58,174 nucleotides of DNA from an uncultured Lachnospiraceae bacterium. GTDB lineage: Bacteria > Bacillota > Clostridia > Lachnospirales > Lachnospiraceae. A program made the translations under genes and the position numbers. Every line of letters starts with the position of its first letter. Position 1 is the stretch's first letter. Location of the stretch: NCBI GenBank assembly GCA_905234245.1, contig CAJOGN010000006.1, positions 1-58,174 of the forward strand, read 5' to 3'. A model generated the notes under the pieces. That model did not search any database and was not told the origin of the DNA. It was given only the letters and a program-made list of their open reading frames with translations. Below, piece after piece: positions 24,602 to 33,974 of the stretch.

Positions 24602-25843
24602 ATGGCTAATATACGACCTTTTAAAGCAATTAGACCAGCCAAGGAATATGCAGATAAAATCGCTGCTCTTCCTTATGATGTATATAGTAGAGAGGAAGCT
24701 AAGGAGGCTGTCAAGGGTAAGGATGATACATTTCTTAGAATAGACAGAGCAGAGACTAACTTCGATTATGATATAGACCTGTATTCTGACAAGGTATATG
24801 CCAAGGCTAATGAATTATTGCAGGAGATGATTAAGGATGGCAGATTCATTAAGGATAACAAGCCTTGCTATTATGTATACGAGCTTACAATGGACGGCCG
24901 CGTGCAGACTGGTATCGTTGCGGCATCCTCAGTAGATGACTATGTTAATGAGGTTATCAAGAAGCATGAGAATACAAGAGCCGAGAAGGAAGCAGACAGG
25001 ATTAATCATGTTAACATTTGCAGTGCCCAGACAGGTCCAATATTCTTAGCTTACAGAGACAGGGAAGCTATTGATGAGGTGGTTCGCCGCGTTAAGAAAG
25101 GCGATGCAGTGTATGATTTCGTGGCTGATGATGGCGTTAGGCACAGAGTGTTCATTATAGATGACGAGGATGATATTGCCACAATTCAGGGAGAGTTCAA
25201 CAAGACAGACAGCATATATATTGCTGACGGTCATCATAGGGCTGCCTCTGCTGTTAAGGTTAGTATGATGCGAAGAGAAGCAAGGCCTGACTACAGTGGT
25301 GAGGAGGAATTCAATTATTTCCTGTCAGTACTGTTTCCTGATAGTGAGCTTATGATTATGGATTACAACAGAGTCCTTAAGGACATGAATTCTCACACCC
25401 CTTCAGAGTTATTTGATAAGATGGAGGAGTGCTTTAGCCTGCTTAAGGAGGGTGAATCAGAGATTAAGCCTTCTAAGAAGGGCGAAGTAAGTATGTTCAG
25501 TGATGGCAAATGGTATCTATACGACATTAAGGATGAATACAGAAGCGATGACCCTGTAGAAGGACTTGATGTATCTCTTCTTCAAAAGCTGATACTTGAG
25601 CCGTTTTTCGATATTAAGGATCCTAAGACAGATGATAGGATTGATTTCGTTGGAGGCATCAGAGGTCTTAAGGAATTAGAGCGAAGATGCAGCGTGGATG
25701 CTAAGGTTGCGTATGCCATGTATCCAACTGATATAAGTGAATTATTTGCGGTGGCAGACGCAGGAAGATTAATGCCACCTAAGTCAACATGGTTCGAGCC
25801 TAAGCTTAGAAGTGGACTATTTATTCACGAGATTGAAAGGTGA
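24602..25843 (+). CDS. DUF1015 family protein
   Basis: This 413-residue cytosolic protein matches DUF1015 over its full length: N-terminal IRPFKAIRPAKEYADKIAALPYDV, and the conserved ADGHHRAASA in the middle. The family often sits beside serine biosynthesis genes in Clostridia and has been compared with ParB-like nucleotide-binding folds, but I know of no firm function. Here it begins an operon with MscS and pyrK-pyrD, so no serine link is seen in the window. The start has GAGAGGAAT upstream. Confidence 0.85.
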   Translation: MANIRPFKAIRPAKEYADKIAALPYDVYSREEAKEAVKGKDDTFLRIDRAETNFDYDIDLYSDKVYAKANELLQEMIKDGRFIKDNKPCYYVYELTMDGRVQTGIVAASSVDDYVNEVIKKHENTRAEKEADRINHVNICSAQTGPIFLAYRDREAIDEVVRRVKKGDAVYDFVADDGVRHRVFIIDDEDDIATIQGEFNKTDSIYIADGHHRAASAVKVSMMRREARPDYSGEEEFNYFLSVLFPDSELMIMDYNRVLKDMNSHTPSELFDKMEECFSLLKEGESEIKPSKKGEVSMFSDGKWYLYDIKDEYRSDDPVEGLDVSLLQKLILEPFFDIKDPKTDDRIDFVGGIRGLKELERRCSVDAKVAYAMYPTDISELFAVADAGRLMPPKSTWFEPKLRSGLFIHEIER

Positions 25844-25856
25844 TTGAAAGATTATT

Positions 25857-26723
25857 ATGGCGGATACAATAACTGAAGGAATAATTAGTAATTTGAAGGA
25901 TGGAGTGTTTAAGACTTATCTTGAATCCTTTCTTCCTACAGTGGTGAGCTTCTTTTGGTCTGTTGTTCTTGCTCTTCTGTGTTGGGTTATAGGAGCGAAG
26001 CTTATTAAGGCGATTAATAAGATAGTTACCAGGGCGCTTAACAAAAAGGGGGCTGAGACAGGAGCGATTCAGTTCGTTAACAGTCTTATAAGAGTTCTTG
26101 GATATATAGTTATTATTGTTCTTATACTTAATCTGTTCGGCGTTACTTCAACTTCTGTTGCAGCAGCCCTTGCGTCACTTCTTATGACTGCAGGACTTGC
26201 ACTTCAGGGGTCCCTTGCCAATCTGGCAGGAGGTGTACTAATATTGGTACTTCATCCCTTCAAGGTTGGTGACTATATTGTAGAAGATACTAAGGGTAAT
26301 GAAGGAACTGTAATAGAGATATCTATTTTCTATACTAAGCTTAGAACAATTCAAAATGAAATAGTAGTTGTGCCTAATGGCAACCTTGCTAATACCTCTC
26401 TTACTAATATTACAACTGAGAATAAGAGGATGATTAATAAGACATTTGCCATAAGCTATGAGGACGATATTAGGACTGCCAAGAAGATTATAAGGCAGGT
26501 GGCTGAGGATATTCCTACGAGAATTAAGGAAGATGAGATTAAGGTCTTCGTTAACGACCTTGGTGACAGCTCCGTTGACATTGGCGTAAGAGTCTTCGTT
26601 GAGATGGATAGTTATTTCGATACAATGTGGCAGTTTTTTGAGGATGTGAAATACGCACTTGATGAAAATGGTATTACTATTCCATATAACCAATTACAAG
26701 TAACAATGGAAGAGAGTAAATAA
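25857..26723 (+). CDS. MscS-family small-conductance mechanosensitive channel
   Basis: This 288-residue protein has three membrane helices (about 25-50, 70-90 and 95-130), with the pore helix rich in Ala/Gly (AAALASLLMTAGLALQGSLANLAGG). The cytosolic MscS beta domain follows (FKVGDYIVE... VVVPNGNLANTSLTN), then an alpha/beta C-terminus. It releases solutes under hypo-osmotic stress. It follows DUF1015 by 13 bases and precedes pyrK by 1 base. Confidence 0.93.
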   Translation: MADTITEGIISNLKDGVFKTYLESFLPTVVSFFWSVVLALLCWVIGAKLIKAINKIVTRALNKKGAETGAIQFVNSLIRVLGYIVIIVLILNLFGVTSTSVAAALASLLMTAGLALQGSLANLAGGVLILVLHPFKVGDYIVEDTKGNEGTVIEISIFYTKLRTIQNEIVVVPNGNLANTSLTNITTENKRMINKTFAISYEDDIRTAKKIIRQVAEDIPTRIKEDEIKVFVNDLGDSSVDIGVRVFVEMDSYFDTMWQFFEDVKYALDENGITIPYNQLQVTMEESK

Positions 26724-26724
26724 T

Positions 26725-27510
26725 ATGAGTATAGTTAAGACATTTGGAAATGTTATAAAGCAAGAGGAGATTGCTACTGATATCTACTCTCTTGAGATAG
26801 AGACAGATATTGCTCTTGAGACTAAGGCAGGGCAGTTCGTATCAATGTTCTGCCACAGCGACAGCAAGCTTCTGCCTCGTCCAATTAGTATTTGCTTCGT
26901 AGATAAGGCTGCCATGTCTATCAGGGTGGTATATAGGATTGCAGGTAAGGGTACGGCGGAGTTTTCTACTTATAGAAGCGGCGACAAGGTCGAGCTTATG
27001 GGACCACTTGGCAATGGCTTCCCAATTAATGAGATTAACCCAATGGACAAGGTCACATTAGTTGGTGGAGGAATAGGTGTCCCACCAATGGTACAGTGTG
27101 CTTACGAGCTTAAGGCGCTTGGAATTAGAACAACAGCTGTTATGGGCTATAGAGACAGTGAGACGTTTTTGCAGGATGAACTAAGTAGTCTGTGTAAATC
27201 ATACGTTGCCACAGAGGATGGAAGCGTAGGAACAAGAGGCAATGTCATCAATGCCCTTAATGCTAAGAGAATCAAGTCAGATGTCATCTTAGCATGCGGC
27301 CCCAAGCCAATGCTTAAGGGTATCAAGGAATACGCAAGAGTGAAGGGCATCACCTGTTACATCTCCATGGAGGAGAGAATGGCTTGTGGAATTGGCGCAT
27401 GCCTTGGCTGTGTATGCAAGTCATCAGAAGTAGATGACCACAGCAACGTGAAGAATAAGAGAGTATGCAAGGACGGCCCGGTATTCCTTGCTGAAGATAT
27501 TATTATTTAG
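26725..27510 (+). CDS. pyrK: Dihydroorotate dehydrogenase B, electron transfer subunit
   Basis: This 261-residue ferredoxin-reductase-type protein passes electrons from dihydroorotate, via PyrD, to NAD+. An FAD-binding barrel (RPISICF) and an NAD-binding fold (VGGGIGVPPMV) are followed by the C-terminal 2Fe-2S site CGIGACLGCVCKS plus a later Cys in KRVCKDGP. It makes the fourth step of UMP synthesis together with PyrD at 27613. The pair is split by a 73-bp palindromic element. Confidence 0.95.
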   Translation: MSIVKTFGNVIKQEEIATDIYSLEIETDIALETKAGQFVSMFCHSDSKLLPRPISICFVDKAAMSIRVVYRIAGKGTAEFSTYRSGDKVELMGPLGNGFPINEINPMDKVTLVGGGIGVPPMVQCAYELKALGIRTTAVMGYRDSETFLQDELSSLCKSYVATEDGSVGTRGNVINALNAKRIKSDVILACGPKPMLKGIKEYARVKGITCYISMEERMACGIGACLGCVCKSSEVDDHSNVKNKRVCKDGPVFLAEDIII

Positions 27511-27522
27511 AATTAAGTTAAG

Positions 27523-27595
27523 AATGTATTACAGTTGCGAGAACTCCTAAGCCGCATTCTTAGCGGCGGGGAGTTGCTCGCGAGTGTAATACATT
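27523..27595. repeat. Palindromic element of the AACTCC...GGAGTT family, copy E1
   Basis: Outer arms AATGTATTAC and GTAATACATT match perfectly, followed inward by GCGAGaACTCC and GGAGTTGCTCGC, with a GCCGC/GCGGC tip. It lies between pyrK and pyrD and would fold into one long hairpin in the mRNA. Relatives are at 37025, 51869 and 51971. Confidence 0.85.
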
Positions 27596-27612
27596 GGGGA
27601 AAGGTACTAAGT

Positions 27613-28512
27613 ATGAATACTAAGGTTAAGATTGCTGGGGTCGAATTCAAGAATCCGGTTACGGTTGCCTCAGGAACTTTCGGCTCAGGAACTGAATATA
27701 GTGACTTCTTCGACCTAGGCAGGCTGGGTGCCGTTACCACTAAGGGCGTGGCAAATGTCCCTTGGGAAGGCAACCCTACACCAAGAATTGCAGAGGTTGA
27801 AGCAGGAATGCTTAATGCCATAGGACTTCAGAATCCTGGCATCGATACATTTATTAAGAGAGACATTCCATTTCTTAGGGGTTTCGATACCAAGATTATT
27901 GTTAACGTCTGCGGTCACGAGCCTTCGGAATATGTTGAGGTTGTAGAGCGACTTGCCAGTGAAGACGTGGATATGCTAGAGATTAACATTTCCTGTCCTA
28001 ATGTTAAGGCTGGTGGAATTACTCTTGGAACTGACCCTAAGAAGGTAGAACTTATTACCAAGGATGTTAAGATGAAGGCCAAGCAGCCTGTTATCATTAA
28101 GCTTAGTCCTAATGTGACGGATATTACAGAGATTGCCAAGGCTGCCGAGGCAGGTGGAGCTGATGGCGTATCCCTTATCAATACAATTACAGGTATGAAG
28201 ATTGATATAAATCGCAGAGACTTTGTGCTTTATAATAAGACAGGCGGCATGAGTGGCCCTTGCATTCATCCTGTGGCTGTAAGAATGGTCTATCAGGTGG
28301 CAAATGCTGTGAATATTCCTATTATCGGAATGGGTGGAGTAAGAACCTACGAGGATGCCCTTGAACTTATTATGGCAGGTGCTACAATGGTAGCTGTTGG
28401 AACTAGTAATTTCAATAATCCATATACAACCTTAGAGGTTATAGATGGAATTGAAGAATATATGAAGAAGAATAATGTAGTTGATGTTAATGAATTAGTT
28501 GGATGTGTGTAA
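27613..28512 (+). CDS. pyrD: Dihydroorotate dehydrogenase B, catalytic subunit
   Basis: This 299-residue class 1B enzyme oxidises dihydroorotate to orotate with FMN. It has the catalytic Cys in NISCPNVKAGG, substrate-binding NAIGLQNPG and the FMN-phosphate end MGGVRTYEDALE and AVGTSNF. ATG 27613 is chosen because an upstream in-frame start at 27535 lies within the palindromic element and the family begins NTKVKIAGVEFKNPV. Electrons go to PyrK (26725). Confidence 0.95.
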   Translation: MNTKVKIAGVEFKNPVTVASGTFGSGTEYSDFFDLGRLGAVTTKGVANVPWEGNPTPRIAEVEAGMLNAIGLQNPGIDTFIKRDIPFLRGFDTKIIVNVCGHEPSEYVEVVERLASEDVDMLEINISCPNVKAGGITLGTDPKKVELITKDVKMKAKQPVIIKLSPNVTDITEIAKAAEAGGADGVSLINTITGMKIDINRRDFVLYNKTGGMSGPCIHPVAVRMVYQVANAVNIPIIGMGGVRTYEDALELIMAGATMVAVGTSNFNNPYTTLEVIDGIEEYMKKNNVVDVNELVGCV

Positions 28513-28523
28513 GGAGCAATAAT

Positions 28524-29408
28524 ATGAATAGAAAGGTAAGGCGGATTGCATGCCTTATGATAGTTCTGGTGCTTGCCATTTCTCTATGTGCCTGCGGGTG
28601 CTCAAATGGCGGAACGACTGCTATCGACCCTGATGGAGATGGTAGCGGGCTTGGCTCAGACTACAAAGTTAACGTGCTTGTGCCAGAGACTCCTGGTACT
28701 GTAACTCATGCAGGTAACGGGGTTACCATTGATGCAAGCAATGTTAAGGATGGCTATGTGGCTGTAAAATGCGAACCGAAATCAAATAAACTCAAAGCAC
28801 AGGTCATGTTAGGTGAACGTAGCTATAATTACGACATTAATGGTGATAATCAATATGTATTCTTCCCTCTTCAGATGGGAAATGGAACATATAAGGTAAG
28901 AGTGCTAGAGAACGCCGGCGGCACTAATTATACACCACTGTATCAGGCTGATATTGATGTTAATATGGATGATACTAACAGGGTATTTATCTATCCGAGC
29001 CAGTATGTGTGGTATACAAATGACGCAAGTGCAGTTGCCAAGTCATACGAGATATGTAATGGACTTAAGTCGGACAAGGAAAAGGTTGATAAGGTATACG
29101 ACTGGGTTGTTGATAATATGACCTATGACAAGGAACTTGCCAAGACTGTACAGAGCGGATATCTACCTGACCTTGAAGAGACAATGAAGACGAAGAAGGG
29201 AATATGCTTCGACTATTGTGCACTGTTCTCTGCTATGCTTCGTGCCCAGGGAATTCCAACCAAGCTTGTAATAGGCAAGGTTCAGCCAGAAGGAATAACG
29301 CATTCATGGTCCCAGGTATATATAGATGGCAAATGGGAATGGATGGACACAACAATGGATGGAAAAGGTCATAAAGAATCAGATTATACTATGGAAAAGG
29401 AGTATTAG
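28524..29408 (+). CDS. Transglutaminase-like lipoprotein
   Basis: This 294-residue protein has a lipoprotein signal peptide (residues 1-24, lipobox ISLCAC) and an Ig-like middle. A transglutaminase-like core carries the triad in GICFDYCALFSAML (Cys), ITHSWSQVYI (His) and WMDTTMD (Asp). Such domains act as peptidases or acyltransferases at the cell wall in Clostridia. ATG 28524 follows TAAGGAGC. The next gene, pilC-like, starts 5 bases after the stop, so it may serve the pilus-like machine, but that is inference. Confidence 0.88.
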   Translation: MNRKVRRIACLMIVLVLAISLCACGCSNGGTTAIDPDGDGSGLGSDYKVNVLVPETPGTVTHAGNGVTIDASNVKDGYVAVKCEPKSNKLKAQVMLGERSYNYDINGDNQYVFFPLQMGNGTYKVRVLENAGGTNYTPLYQADIDVNMDDTNRVFIYPSQYVWYTNDASAVAKSYEICNGLKSDKEKVDKVYDWVVDNMTYDKELAKTVQSGYLPDLEETMKTKKGICFDYCALFSAMLRAQGIPTKLVIGKVQPEGITHSWSQVYIDGKWEWMDTTMDGKGHKESDYTMEKEY

Positions 29409-29413
29409 AGTTA

Positions 29414-30460
29414 ATGGGTAGTAACAGAGTAATTGCAGAAGACGAGATATCGATTTTCTGTGAACAGATTGCAATGGTTCTTAAGTCTGGAGTACCTCTC
29501 TATGAGGGACTTGAAGCTGTATGCGAGAACTATAGGGGAACAAAATACGAAGAGTATTTCTTAAGTATTAATGAGGATTATCAGAAGGGAACAAGCTTCT
29601 ATGATGCTTGTGCCAAGGCTGAGATATTCCCTGAATACATGCTCCAGATGATTAATGTAGGTGAGAGAGCAGGTAAGCTTGACAATGTAATGGATAGGCT
29701 TGCTGGCTTCTACGATAGAGAGAGCAGAATTCATGAGATGGTGCGTTCAGCAGTGCTGCAGCCGTCCATTATGATGGTTGTTATGGGTGCTGTTGTACTA
29801 TTATTGGTACTCAAGGTGCTTCCAATATTCAGAGAAGTATTCCGTAACCTTGGTGCAGCATTTTCTGAGACTACTAATGATGTAATTGAAGTATGTACTG
29901 TTATTGGAATTGTAATACTTGCTATTCTACTCGTGCTCATTGTTATTGCCATTATATTCGGTGCATTGCTTAAGTCTGATAAGAAGCAGGCAGCCCTTAA
30001 TGTAGCAGGTAAGATACTTAAGCCAGTTAACAGAATTAGAAATAAGATTGCAACGGAGCGTTTTGCATCTGTAATGGCCATGATGCTAAGCTCAGGCTAT
30101 AACCTTACAGAATGTCTTGAGATGTCATCTAAGATTGTAGAAGATGAGAAATACGTTGCTAAGATTAATAAATGTCTTGAGCTTGTAAATGCTGACAGCG
30201 CATTTGCACCAGCTATTGAAGAGGCAGAGCTATTCGACAAGCTGACACTTAGAATGGTTCAGATTGGTATAACAACAGGACAGAGCGACCACGCATTTGA
30301 AAGGATTGCAGAGATCTATTCCGAGGAAGTTGATTCGAGAATCCACAACCTTATTTCATGGATCGAACCAGCACTTGTTGCAGTAATGACAGTGCTTGTT
30401 GGAGCAATCCTCCTATCAGTAATGCTACCGCTTATAACAATTATAAACAACATGGGGTAA
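29414..30460 (+). CDS. Type II secretion / type IV pilus inner-membrane platform protein
   Basis: This 348-residue PilC/GspF family protein has two repeated cytosolic T2SSF domains (EISIFCEQIAMVLKSGVPLYEG and TERFASVMAMMLSSGYNLTE) with membrane helices at about 117-140, 160-188 and 322-346. The platform couples the ATPase to pilin assembly or removal. The ribosome site AAGGAG is inside the end of the lipoprotein gene. The ATPase partner is at 32122. Confidence 0.9.
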   Translation: MGSNRVIAEDEISIFCEQIAMVLKSGVPLYEGLEAVCENYRGTKYEEYFLSINEDYQKGTSFYDACAKAEIFPEYMLQMINVGERAGKLDNVMDRLAGFYDRESRIHEMVRSAVLQPSIMMVVMGAVVLLLVLKVLPIFREVFRNLGAAFSETTNDVIEVCTVIGIVILAILLVLIVIAIIFGALLKSDKKQAALNVAGKILKPVNRIRNKIATERFASVMAMMLSSGYNLTECLEMSSKIVEDEKYVAKINKCLELVNADSAFAPAIEEAELFDKLTLRMVQIGITTGQSDHAFERIAEIYSEEVDSRIHNLISWIEPALVAVMTVLVGAILLSVMLPLITIINNMG

Positions 30461-30466
30461 AGGCTT

Positions 30467-30772
30467 ATGAAGAAAGACTTATGGAAAGCTTTCATTGCCC
30501 CGGTTGCGTTCATTGCAGTAATTCTTGCCATTATCCTCTGGTCTACTAATATGACCAGCAAGGCAGACGCGCAGCAGGCTCAGGTGCAGGAAGAAGCAAT
30601 TCGTAAAGCAGCAGTTACCTGCTATGCAATTGAAGGCAGATATCCAGAAAGCTTAAAATACGTTAGAGATAACTATGGCGTTATCGTCAACGAGGAAGAT
30701 TTTAATATTAATTATGAAGTATTCGCATCTAATATTATGCCAAGCATTAGTGTGAAGGTAAAAGGAGAATAG
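30467..30772 (+). CDS. Small membrane protein of the pilus-like cluster
   Basis: This 101-residue protein has one N-terminal membrane helix (about 8-27) and a soluble part with CYAIEGRYPESLKYVRDNYGV, a stretch that resembles the start of the globular domain of some Gram-positive pilins. It lacks the GFTLxE processing site. It is probably a minor pilin-like or assembly protein. Confidence 0.7.
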   Translation: MKKDLWKAFIAPVAFIAVILAIILWSTNMTSKADAQQAQVQEEAIRKAAVTCYAIEGRYPESLKYVRDNYGVIVNEEDFNINYEVFASNIMPSISVKVKGE

Positions 30773-30774
30773 AT

Positions 30775-31239
30775 TTGAAGGAAAAGCATTCTATACAGAA
30801 TATTTTGGTGTTCTTAATATTTAGTATATTCGCAATTCTCTCCCTTGTGTTAGTTGCTGTAGGAATTAAGTTCTATACTAACATTTCAGGCAGGGTAGAT
30901 ACTAACTCTGGAATTCGTACAACAATCTCGTATATAGAGAACAAGATTAGAAGTAACGACTATGATGGTGGTATCGATGTTGTAAATGTTAATGGAAAGG
31001 ACGTGCTGCTTCTTTCTAATGAGGGAAATGGCGAGTTCAAGACGGCGATTTATGCAGATAATGGGAAGCTTAAGGAGTATCTTACCAAGGGTAATGACAT
31101 TCAGTTAGGCTATGGAGATAATATTGCCAATGTTGACAATATGATAGTCGACAAATCAGGCAGGAATATCAATATAAGGATAAAATGTGGTGATAAGAAT
31201 TACTACATTCAAAAAAGTGTAAATACAGGAGCACTGTAG
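30775..31239 (+). CDS. DUF4860-like membrane protein of the pilus-like cluster
   Basis: This 154-residue protein starts at TTG 30775 with AAGGAGA upstream. It has one membrane helix at about 10-32 and an extracytoplasmic domain (GIRTTISYIENKIRSND... VNGKDVLLLSNEGN). This arrangement is typical of DUF4860 proteins encoded with PilC/PilT-like genes in Lachnospiraceae. It lies 2 bases after the previous gene. Confidence 0.7.
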   Translation: MKEKHSIQNILVFLIFSIFAILSLVLVAVGIKFYTNISGRVDTNSGIRTTISYIENKIRSNDYDGGIDVVNVNGKDVLLLSNEGNGEFKTAIYADNGKLKEYLTKGNDIQLGYGDNIANVDNMIVDKSGRNINIRIKCGDKNYYIQKSVNTGAL

Positions 31240-31626
31240 ATGAAAAAGGTTAGCAAAGTTAATGCAGTATTAATTGAATTAATAATAGTTATATTATTCT
31301 TCGCAATATCATCTGTAATAACTATACAGCTATTTGCCAAGTCCTATAGCGTTGAGACAGCAAGCTCGGCTAAGACGGAACTGACATTAGTTGTTGAGAA
31401 TCAGATGGACGAGTATAGAGGAGGAACAATGCCGGCAGGTAGCAAGGTTCTCTTCTATGATGAATCTCTTCAATTATGTGAAGAGGAAGATGCGTATTTT
31501 ATAGAGAAGATTAACGCAACTAATGATGAACAGTTACCAATCCTTCACGTGGATGTCAGTGTCATTGATACCAAGGGCAGAACAGTACTATCATATGTAA
31601 CTGCGTATGAAAGGCAGGTGCAATAG
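31240..31626 (+). CDS. Pilin-like membrane protein
   Basis: This 128-residue protein has an N-terminal hydrophobic helix VLIELIIVILFFAISSVI. It carries a glutamate near its start, as type IV pilins do, but no clear Gly at the cut site. An extracytoplasmic domain follows. It abuts the genes on both sides without gaps. Confidence 0.65.
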   Translation: MKKVSKVNAVLIELIIVILFFAISSVITIQLFAKSYSVETASSAKTELTLVVENQMDEYRGGTMPAGSKVLFYDESLQLCEEEDAYFIEKINATNDEQLPILHVDVSVIDTKGRTVLSYVTAYERQVQ

Positions 31627-32049
31627 ATGAATAGATTTAGAACGGGATTCGGTATAGGATTTACAACAATTATAATGATGCTTGTTGTGGTGGTATTCAC
31701 AACTCTTGGAGTATTGGCATTGTCTACAGCCAAAACTGATGATACACTAGCTAATAAGAACTTGGAATTCATGTCAGATTATTATGAGGCTGAGGGCAAG
31801 GCTAATGAGATTAAAGCAAGAATTAGCACAATGCATGCACAGGGAATAAGCGCGGGAGATATTGCTAATTCCATAGAAGGCGTTACTGTTCATGAGAACA
31901 GGGCGGAATATGGTGTCAAGGTTAATGACAGACAGATGATTCATGTTCAGATTAATCTGGAAGGTTCTCAGACGAGAGTTGAGAGATTTAATTTAGAGAA
32001 TACGACAGAATGGAACCCATCTCAGCCAATTTCGGTATGGGAAGGCTAG
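31627..32049 (+). CDS. PilX-like minor pilin candidate
   Basis: This 140-residue protein has one membrane helix (about 10-32, GFTTIIMMLVVVVFTTLGVLAL) and a helical stretch with SDYYEAEGKANEIKARI, as in PilX N-terminal regions. It is a probable minor pilin or pilus-assembly protein. Confidence 0.6.
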   Translation: MNRFRTGFGIGFTTIIMMLVVVVFTTLGVLALSTAKTDDTLANKNLEFMSDYYEAEGKANEIKARISTMHAQGISAGDIANSIEGVTVHENRAEYGVKVNDRQMIHVQINLEGSQTRVERFNLENTTEWNPSQPISVWEG

Positions 32050-32121
32050 ACAGATAATAGATATAAGTATAATGGTTAGAGACATAACATATAGACATAT
32101 AATGTAAGTAGGAGGTTGCTT

Positions 32122-33180
32122 ATGAGAATAGAAGAGATATTGAAGAAGTCAGTAGAAATGGGTGGTTCGGATGTGTTCATCATCCCTGCTTCTTCTGTTA
32201 CTGCAAAATGTAATGGTGTAATGAAGACTCTTCCTGATGAAGAACATTTGTCAGTAGATGATTCACTTCACTTAATTAGTGAGATATACGAGAAGGCTCA
32301 TAGAGAGATGGATAAGCTCAAGGCCACAGGAGATGATGACTTCTCATTCTCAATTCCAGGAGTTGGAAGATTCAGATGTAATGCGTATAAGCAGAGAAGC
32401 TCCTATGCAGCAGTTCTTAGAATTGTGGTATTCGAGCTGCCTGATTATAGCAAGCTTAACATTCCTGAGACAATCATGGACCTTGCCAATATCAGAAAGG
32501 GTATGGTGCTTGTTACAGGACCAGCAGGAAGTGGTAAGTCAACCACATTAGCTTGTATTATTGACAAGATTAATCACAGCTCTCAGGGACACATTATCAC
32601 GCTAGAAGACCCGCTGGAGTTCCTTCACTCTCACGATAAGTCGATTATCACACAGCGTGAGATTATGCAGGACACAGAGAATTATGATACTGCTCTTCGA
32701 GCTGCACTTCGTCAGGCACCTGACGTTATTCTTCTCGGGGAAATGCGTGACTATGAGACAATTCATACAGCGCTTACAGCTGCTGAGACAGGTCAGTTAT
32801 TATTGTCTTCACTTCATACAATTGGAGCAGCTAAGACTATTGACAGAATTATTGACGTATTCCCAGCAAGCCAGCAGGCTCAGATTAGAGTACAGCTGTC
32901 AATGGTGCTTAAGGCAGTTGTATCACAGCAGCTTGTGCCAACAGTAAATGGTGACTTAATACCAGCATTTGAGATAATGAAGGTTACACCTGCTATTGAG
33001 ACAATGATTCGTGATGAGAAGATATACCAGATTGACAATGTAATTTATCAGGGTGCAGATGAGGGAATGTGCACAATGAATGGTAGCCTTGAGAAGCTAT
33101 ATAGAAGCGGTGTAATTACAAGAGATACAGCAATGATTTACTCAACTAACCCAGAACAGATGGGAAGGAGACTTATGTAA
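32122..33180 (+). CDS. PilT-type retraction ATPase
   Basis: This 352-residue hexameric secretion ATPase has Walker A GPAGSGKSTT, Asp box (EDPLEFLHSHDKSI), Walker B VILLGEMRD and His box LLSSLHT. It most resembles PilT, which pulls subunits from the pilus base. No PilB-type extension ATPase or prepilin peptidase is in the window. ATG 32122 has AGGAGG at 32110-32115; the TTG at 32116 is too close to it. Confidence 0.92.
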   Translation: MRIEEILKKSVEMGGSDVFIIPASSVTAKCNGVMKTLPDEEHLSVDDSLHLISEIYEKAHREMDKLKATGDDDFSFSIPGVGRFRCNAYKQRSSYAAVLRIVVFELPDYSKLNIPETIMDLANIRKGMVLVTGPAGSGKSTTLACIIDKINHSSQGHIITLEDPLEFLHSHDKSIITQREIMQDTENYDTALRAALRQAPDVILLGEMRDYETIHTALTAAETGQLLLSSLHTIGAAKTIDRIIDVFPASQQAQIRVQLSMVLKAVVSQQLVPTVNGDLIPAFEIMKVTPAIETMIRDEKIYQIDNVIYQGADEGMCTMNGSLEKLYRSGVITRDTAMIYSTNPEQMGRRLM

Positions 33181-33197
33181 TATGTCATGAGGAGGGA

Positions 33198-33253
33198 CCC
33201 ACACGAAGTGTGGGAGGAGCCCTGGTGACACAGCGACGATTCGCGAAGCGAAT
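33198..33253 (+). other. Two small hairpins in the pyrE leader
   Basis: CCCACACgaaGTGTGGG (33198-33214) and ATTCGCgaaGCGAAT (33239-33253) both have GAA loops. They occupy the 91-base gap between the PilT-like gene and pyrE. No T run follows, so they are not standard terminators. Confidence 0.5.
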
Positions 33254-33271
33254 TGTTGGATAGGAGGATTT

Positions 33272-33946
33272 ATGTATAAAGAAGAATTCATACAATTTAT
33301 GATAGAGTCGGATGTACTTAAGTTCGGCGAATTTACATTGAAGAGCGGAAGGAAATCCCCCTTCTTCATGAATGCAGGAGCATATGTTACAGGAAGCCAG
33401 CTAACAAGACTTGGTGAGTATTATGCTAAGGCAATTCATGAGACCTATGGCGATGATTTCGACGTGCTATTTGGACCTGCATACAAGGGAATTCCACTTG
33501 CGGTTGTTACAGCAATGGCTTATTCGAAGCTATATGGTAAGGAAATCAAGTACTGCTGTGACCGTAAGGAGGTTAAGGACCATGGTGCTGATAAGGGCGG
33601 ACTACTAGGCTATAAGCTTCAAGACGGCGACAAGGTTGTTATGATAGAGGATGTTACAACCTCTGGCAAATCAATGGAAGAGACAGTTCCTAAGGTTAAG
33701 GGAGCTGCTGATGTTACAATTCTTGGTCTTATGGTATCTCTTAACAGAATGGAGGTTGGTCTTGGTGGCAAGATGAGCGCTCTTGATGAGATTAAAGAAA
33801 AGTACGGCTTTGATGCTAACGCTATTGTTACCATGAAGGAAGTGGTTGACTACCTGTACAATAAAGAGTGTCAGGGACGAATTGTTATTGACGATAAGAT
33901 TAAGTCGGCAATTGATGCATATTATGATGAGTATGGCGTCAAATAG
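33272..33946 (+). CDS. pyrE: Orotate phosphoribosyltransferase
   Basis: This 224-residue enzyme makes orotidine monophosphate from orotate and PRPP. The PRPP-binding motif is VVMIEDVTTSGKSMEE, and KEVKDHGADKGGLLG is the flexible loop. It follows an AGGAGG ribosome site. The pilus-like genes separate it from pyrK-pyrD. Confidence 0.95.
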   Translation: MYKEEFIQFMIESDVLKFGEFTLKSGRKSPFFMNAGAYVTGSQLTRLGEYYAKAIHETYGDDFDVLFGPAYKGIPLAVVTAMAYSKLYGKEIKYCCDRKEVKDHGADKGGLLGYKLQDGDKVVMIEDVTTSGKSMEETVPKVKGAADVTILGLMVSLNRMEVGLGGKMSALDEIKEKYGFDANAIVTMKEVVDYLYNKECQGRIVIDDKIKSAIDAYYDEYGVK

Positions 33947-33974
33947 CATTTAGCCTAAGCTTAAGGAGAGTGTA

